A DNA stretch of 64,000 nt from a bacterium. GTDB taxonomy: Bacteria > Bacillota > Bacilli > Lactobacillales > Streptococcaceae. Positions 62,085 to 64,000 of the stretch are shown here, piece by piece. Position 1 is the stretch's first letter. Every line of letters starts with the position of its first letter. Below the pieces are notes generated by a model. It was not told where the DNA came from. It did no database searches and was given only the letters and a program-made list of their open reading frames with translations. The stretch covers positions 434,001 through 498,000 of the forward strand of contig CAJNCA010000001.1 in the NCBI GenBank assembly GCA_905221145.1, given 5' to 3'. A program made the position numbers and the translations under genes.

Positions 62085-64000
62085 ATGAAAGGCAAACAAC
62101 AAGATTTTCGAACGGAGAAGTACATTCGTTACGGTATTCGTAAGTATAGCTTTGGTGCAGCATCAGTAGCAATTGCGGCTGGTTTGATGTTCCTTGGTAA
62201 CGGTGCGGTATCAGCGACTGAAGTACAATCTGCTGAAACAACTATTTCAGCAGCTGCTCCTAGTCAAGATGATAAGGAGAAAGAAAAGGCTGAGCCTAAA
62301 GCTGAAACAGTTGAAACTGTAAAACCAGAAACTGAAAAAGCTGTAGAAGCAAAACCTGAAGTAAAAGCAGAAGAAACTAAGAAAGTTAACAAGGCTATCC
62401 TTGAAGCAAGTATTGCTACTTTGGAGTCTAAACTTTCAACTGCTAAATACGCAGATGCTACAGTAGTAAGCTCAGCTAAGGAAGTGTTGGCAACAGCAAA
62501 AGCAGCTCTAGCTAAGGCAGATGCTAGCCAAGCAGATGTAGATGCACAATCAGAAACTGTATCAGCATTGAGCACAGTTGTAACTGAGTCAAACACAGCT
62601 GGTTTCGATAAGAAACAAGCGGCTGAAAAAGAAGCAGCAAAAGCTGAAGCTGAAAAGAACGCTACTCCAGCTGAAAAAGCTCTTTCAGTAGCAACAACAA
62701 CTCTTACACAAGTATCATCAGAAGCTGAAGTAACTAACAAATTGGCTGAAACTGAACTTGCTAAGGCTGATGTCAAAGAAGAAAATAAAGCAGCAGTTAC
62801 AGCAGCAGTCGCTAAAAACCAAGCAGTTCTTACTGAAACTAAGGCTCTTTTGGCTGATAAGAGTGTGACAAAAGAACAAGTAGATGCGCAATTGGAACGC
62901 CTTAACGAATCAATCCTTGCAGTTTACAATGAATTGAAAAATGCAGGAATCGGCCGTGACGGTAAGTTTGCAGTTAACTTGGCAGATGCTCAAACAACAG
63001 CGCTTAAAGATTCTTCTACTGAAACAGGTCAAAAATGGTTGGAAGATCATGGATATTCATCATTAAGAGATATTCCAATCTTAAATAAAGGTAAAGATGA
63101 TAAAGCTCTAAGTAACTTAGGAAAACAAATCCAATGGTTAGATTTTTCTGATACAGCAGCTTGGACAGGATTAAAATCAAATGGTCAATTACAAGTAGGT
63201 TCTGTATTTACAAAACAATTAATTCCTGGTTATATCGTTAAAATGACGGTGAAGGAATTAAAACCGTTCCATGCAACTGAAGTTTATAAAAATCGTGTAG
63301 CAGGAACTGCGAATGAAGATACTTATGATGCAGCTGCCCAAAACGTTTTCAAAGATGGACAAGCGAATGGTATCGGTGGTTCAGCTCAAACACAATGGTC
63401 TCATATTAAAAATGCTGGACTAGATTCAACTCCACATAAAACTACGATTGCAGGAACAGATGATAAAGCAAACCAAAAAGTAGGAACTATCGGTGGGGTA
63501 GTATTCAAAGTTGAAGCTACTTACAATGGTAAAGAAACAAAACCTGGTATCGTAATGACTACAGGGGAAGATATTGGAGAAAAAGAATCTGAGATTTATA
63601 CAACAAATGGTACTCCATGGGATTTAGTTGCCATGGTAGGTAAGGAAGATGAGGTAAATCCGTACGATCCAATTACTTCAAGCAGAATGGATAATGTCAC
63701 AAGTCCACAATTATTCTCACAAGCAAGTGCAGGGTTACAAAAAGCATTAGCTAATAAATTATTTGCAACACCAGATGCTGCTACAGCAGGTCTTGGTTCG
63801 CAAGTGTTTGGAGGATATCAAGATAGTAATGGGCAACGTACACCTCGTGCGACTCCTATTGTATCGACAGCAGGAGCAACAGAAGTTGGTATGTTTATGA
63901 TTTCTGGTGGTGCTCAATCATCTATGATTGGTATTAAGTTATCTGACTTCGGGGATCTTCCAGAATCATATGGAACAGCAGAACACTTTCTTAAAACTGA
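62085..64000 (+). CDS. cshA: CshA-type YSIRK fibrillar adhesin, 3'-truncated by window edge
   Basis: The frame is open from ATG 62085 (AAGGAGG upstream) to the window end, about 638 codons, so this is a third large adhesin whose repeats and anchor lie outside. The YSIRK signal (YGIRKYSFGAASVAIAAG) and the helical region to residue 297 are nearly identical at DNA level to the second adhesin. After GKFAV (297) the sequence changes completely. From there it matches CshA non-repetitive domain 2 as I know it (PGYIVKMTVKEL, GYQDSNGQRTPRATPIVST, DFGDLPESYGTAEH). This is the lectin-like fibronectin-binding head of CshA in Streptococcus gordonii. The symbol is by domain likeness; the C-terminus is not seen. 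Confidence 0.85.
   Translation, partial: MKGKQQDFRTEKYIRYGIRKYSFGAASVAIAAGLMFLGNGAVSATEVQSAETTISAAAPSQDDKEKEKAEPKAETVETVKPETEKAVEAKPEVKAEETKKVNKAILEASIATLESKLSTAKYADATVVSSAKEVLATAKAALAKADASQADVDAQSETVSALSTVVTESNTAGFDKKQAAEKEAAKAEAEKNATPAEKALSVATTTLTQVSSEAEVTNKLAETELAKADVKEENKAAVTAAVAKNQAVLTETKALLADKSVTKEQVDAQLERLNESILAVYNELKNAGIGRDGKFAVNLADAQTTALKDSSTETGQKWLEDHGYSSLRDIPILNKGKDDKALSNLGKQIQWLDFSDTAAWTGLKSNGQLQVGSVFTKQLIPGYIVKMTVKELKPFHATEVYKNRVAGTANEDTYDAAAQNVFKDGQANGIGGSAQTQWSHIKNAGLDSTPHKTTIAGTDDKANQKVGTIGGVVFKVEATYNGKETKPGIVMTTGEDIGEKESEIYTTNGTPWDLVAMVGKEDEVNPYDPITSSRMDNVTSPQLFSQASAGLQKALANKLFATPDAATAGLGSQVFGGYQDSNGQRTPRATPIVSTAGATEVGMFMISGGAQSSMIGIKLSDFGDLPESYGTAEHFLKT

Noticed and set aside
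1..64000. Insertion sequence, prophage or BOX/RUP repeat
   Set aside because: No transposase, integrase or phage structural gene was found, and intergenic hairpins do not match these repeat families.

Overview
The window is chromosomal DNA of a low-GC Gram-positive coccus, most likely a mitis-group Streptococcus (mitis/oralis/infantis/pneumoniae relatives). The evidence is the murM-murN branched-peptide cell-wall pair, msmK, ldcB (dacB), estA, mrnC, rnjB (RNase J2), a perfect streptococcal MET-box, and giant YSIRK/LPXTG fibril proteins. From metE to rplA the gene order closely follows what I recall of the pneumococcal chromosome. Both ends of the window are accessory DNA.

Region 1 (1-9437) is a type I restriction-modification locus in an unusual order: hsdR (5' end outside the window), a small repeat array, a one-TM micro-protein, a 253-aa protein of unknown function, hsdS, an AT-rich 624-aa ATPase fused to a Toprim/DUF4435-like domain, and hsdM. 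Two small genes follow: a YbgA-like (DUF1722) gene overlapping a TIGR02328/Pyr_excise-like gene. The fused ATPase-Toprim gene lies between hsdS and hsdM. It has the two-part architecture of PARIS (AriA plus AriB) and occupies the kind of position that PrrC has in other hsd loci. It is the best candidate in the window for an undescribed defence arrangement.

Region 2 (9440-43650) is core genome: methionine synthesis (metE-metF under a MET-box); pnp with a long structured leader; cysE-GNAT-cysS-mrnC; a PucR-type regulator; msmK under a cre-like site; a minus-strand four-gene amino-acid ABC transporter; recJ; rnjB; estA; murM-murN; a matrixin-like protease; uvrC, which appears to be read from a leaderless mRNA; a phosphoesterase; a nitroreductase; pepV; a uracil-DNA-glycosylase-like protein with a rhodanese; brnQ; an M42 aminopeptidase with a HIT protein and ldcB; and rplK-rplA. 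The rplK and rplA leaders carry the same 16-base motif (14/16 identical), probably an L1 autoregulatory site.

Region 3 (43650-64000) is an adhesin cluster downstream of rplA: three consecutive same-strand genes for YSIRK-signal fibrillar surface proteins of the CshA type. The first two (2925 and 2721 aa) are complete, with about 13 and 11 CshA-type fibril repeats, C-terminal PGY repeats and LPNTG sorting signals. They carry an N-terminal head that I do not recognise. The third runs off the window, has almost the same first 290 residues, and then switches abruptly to a CshA NR2-like head. The cluster looks like an array evolving by head-module exchange and gene conversion. No insertion sequence, prophage, tRNA, rRNA or CRISPR array was seen.
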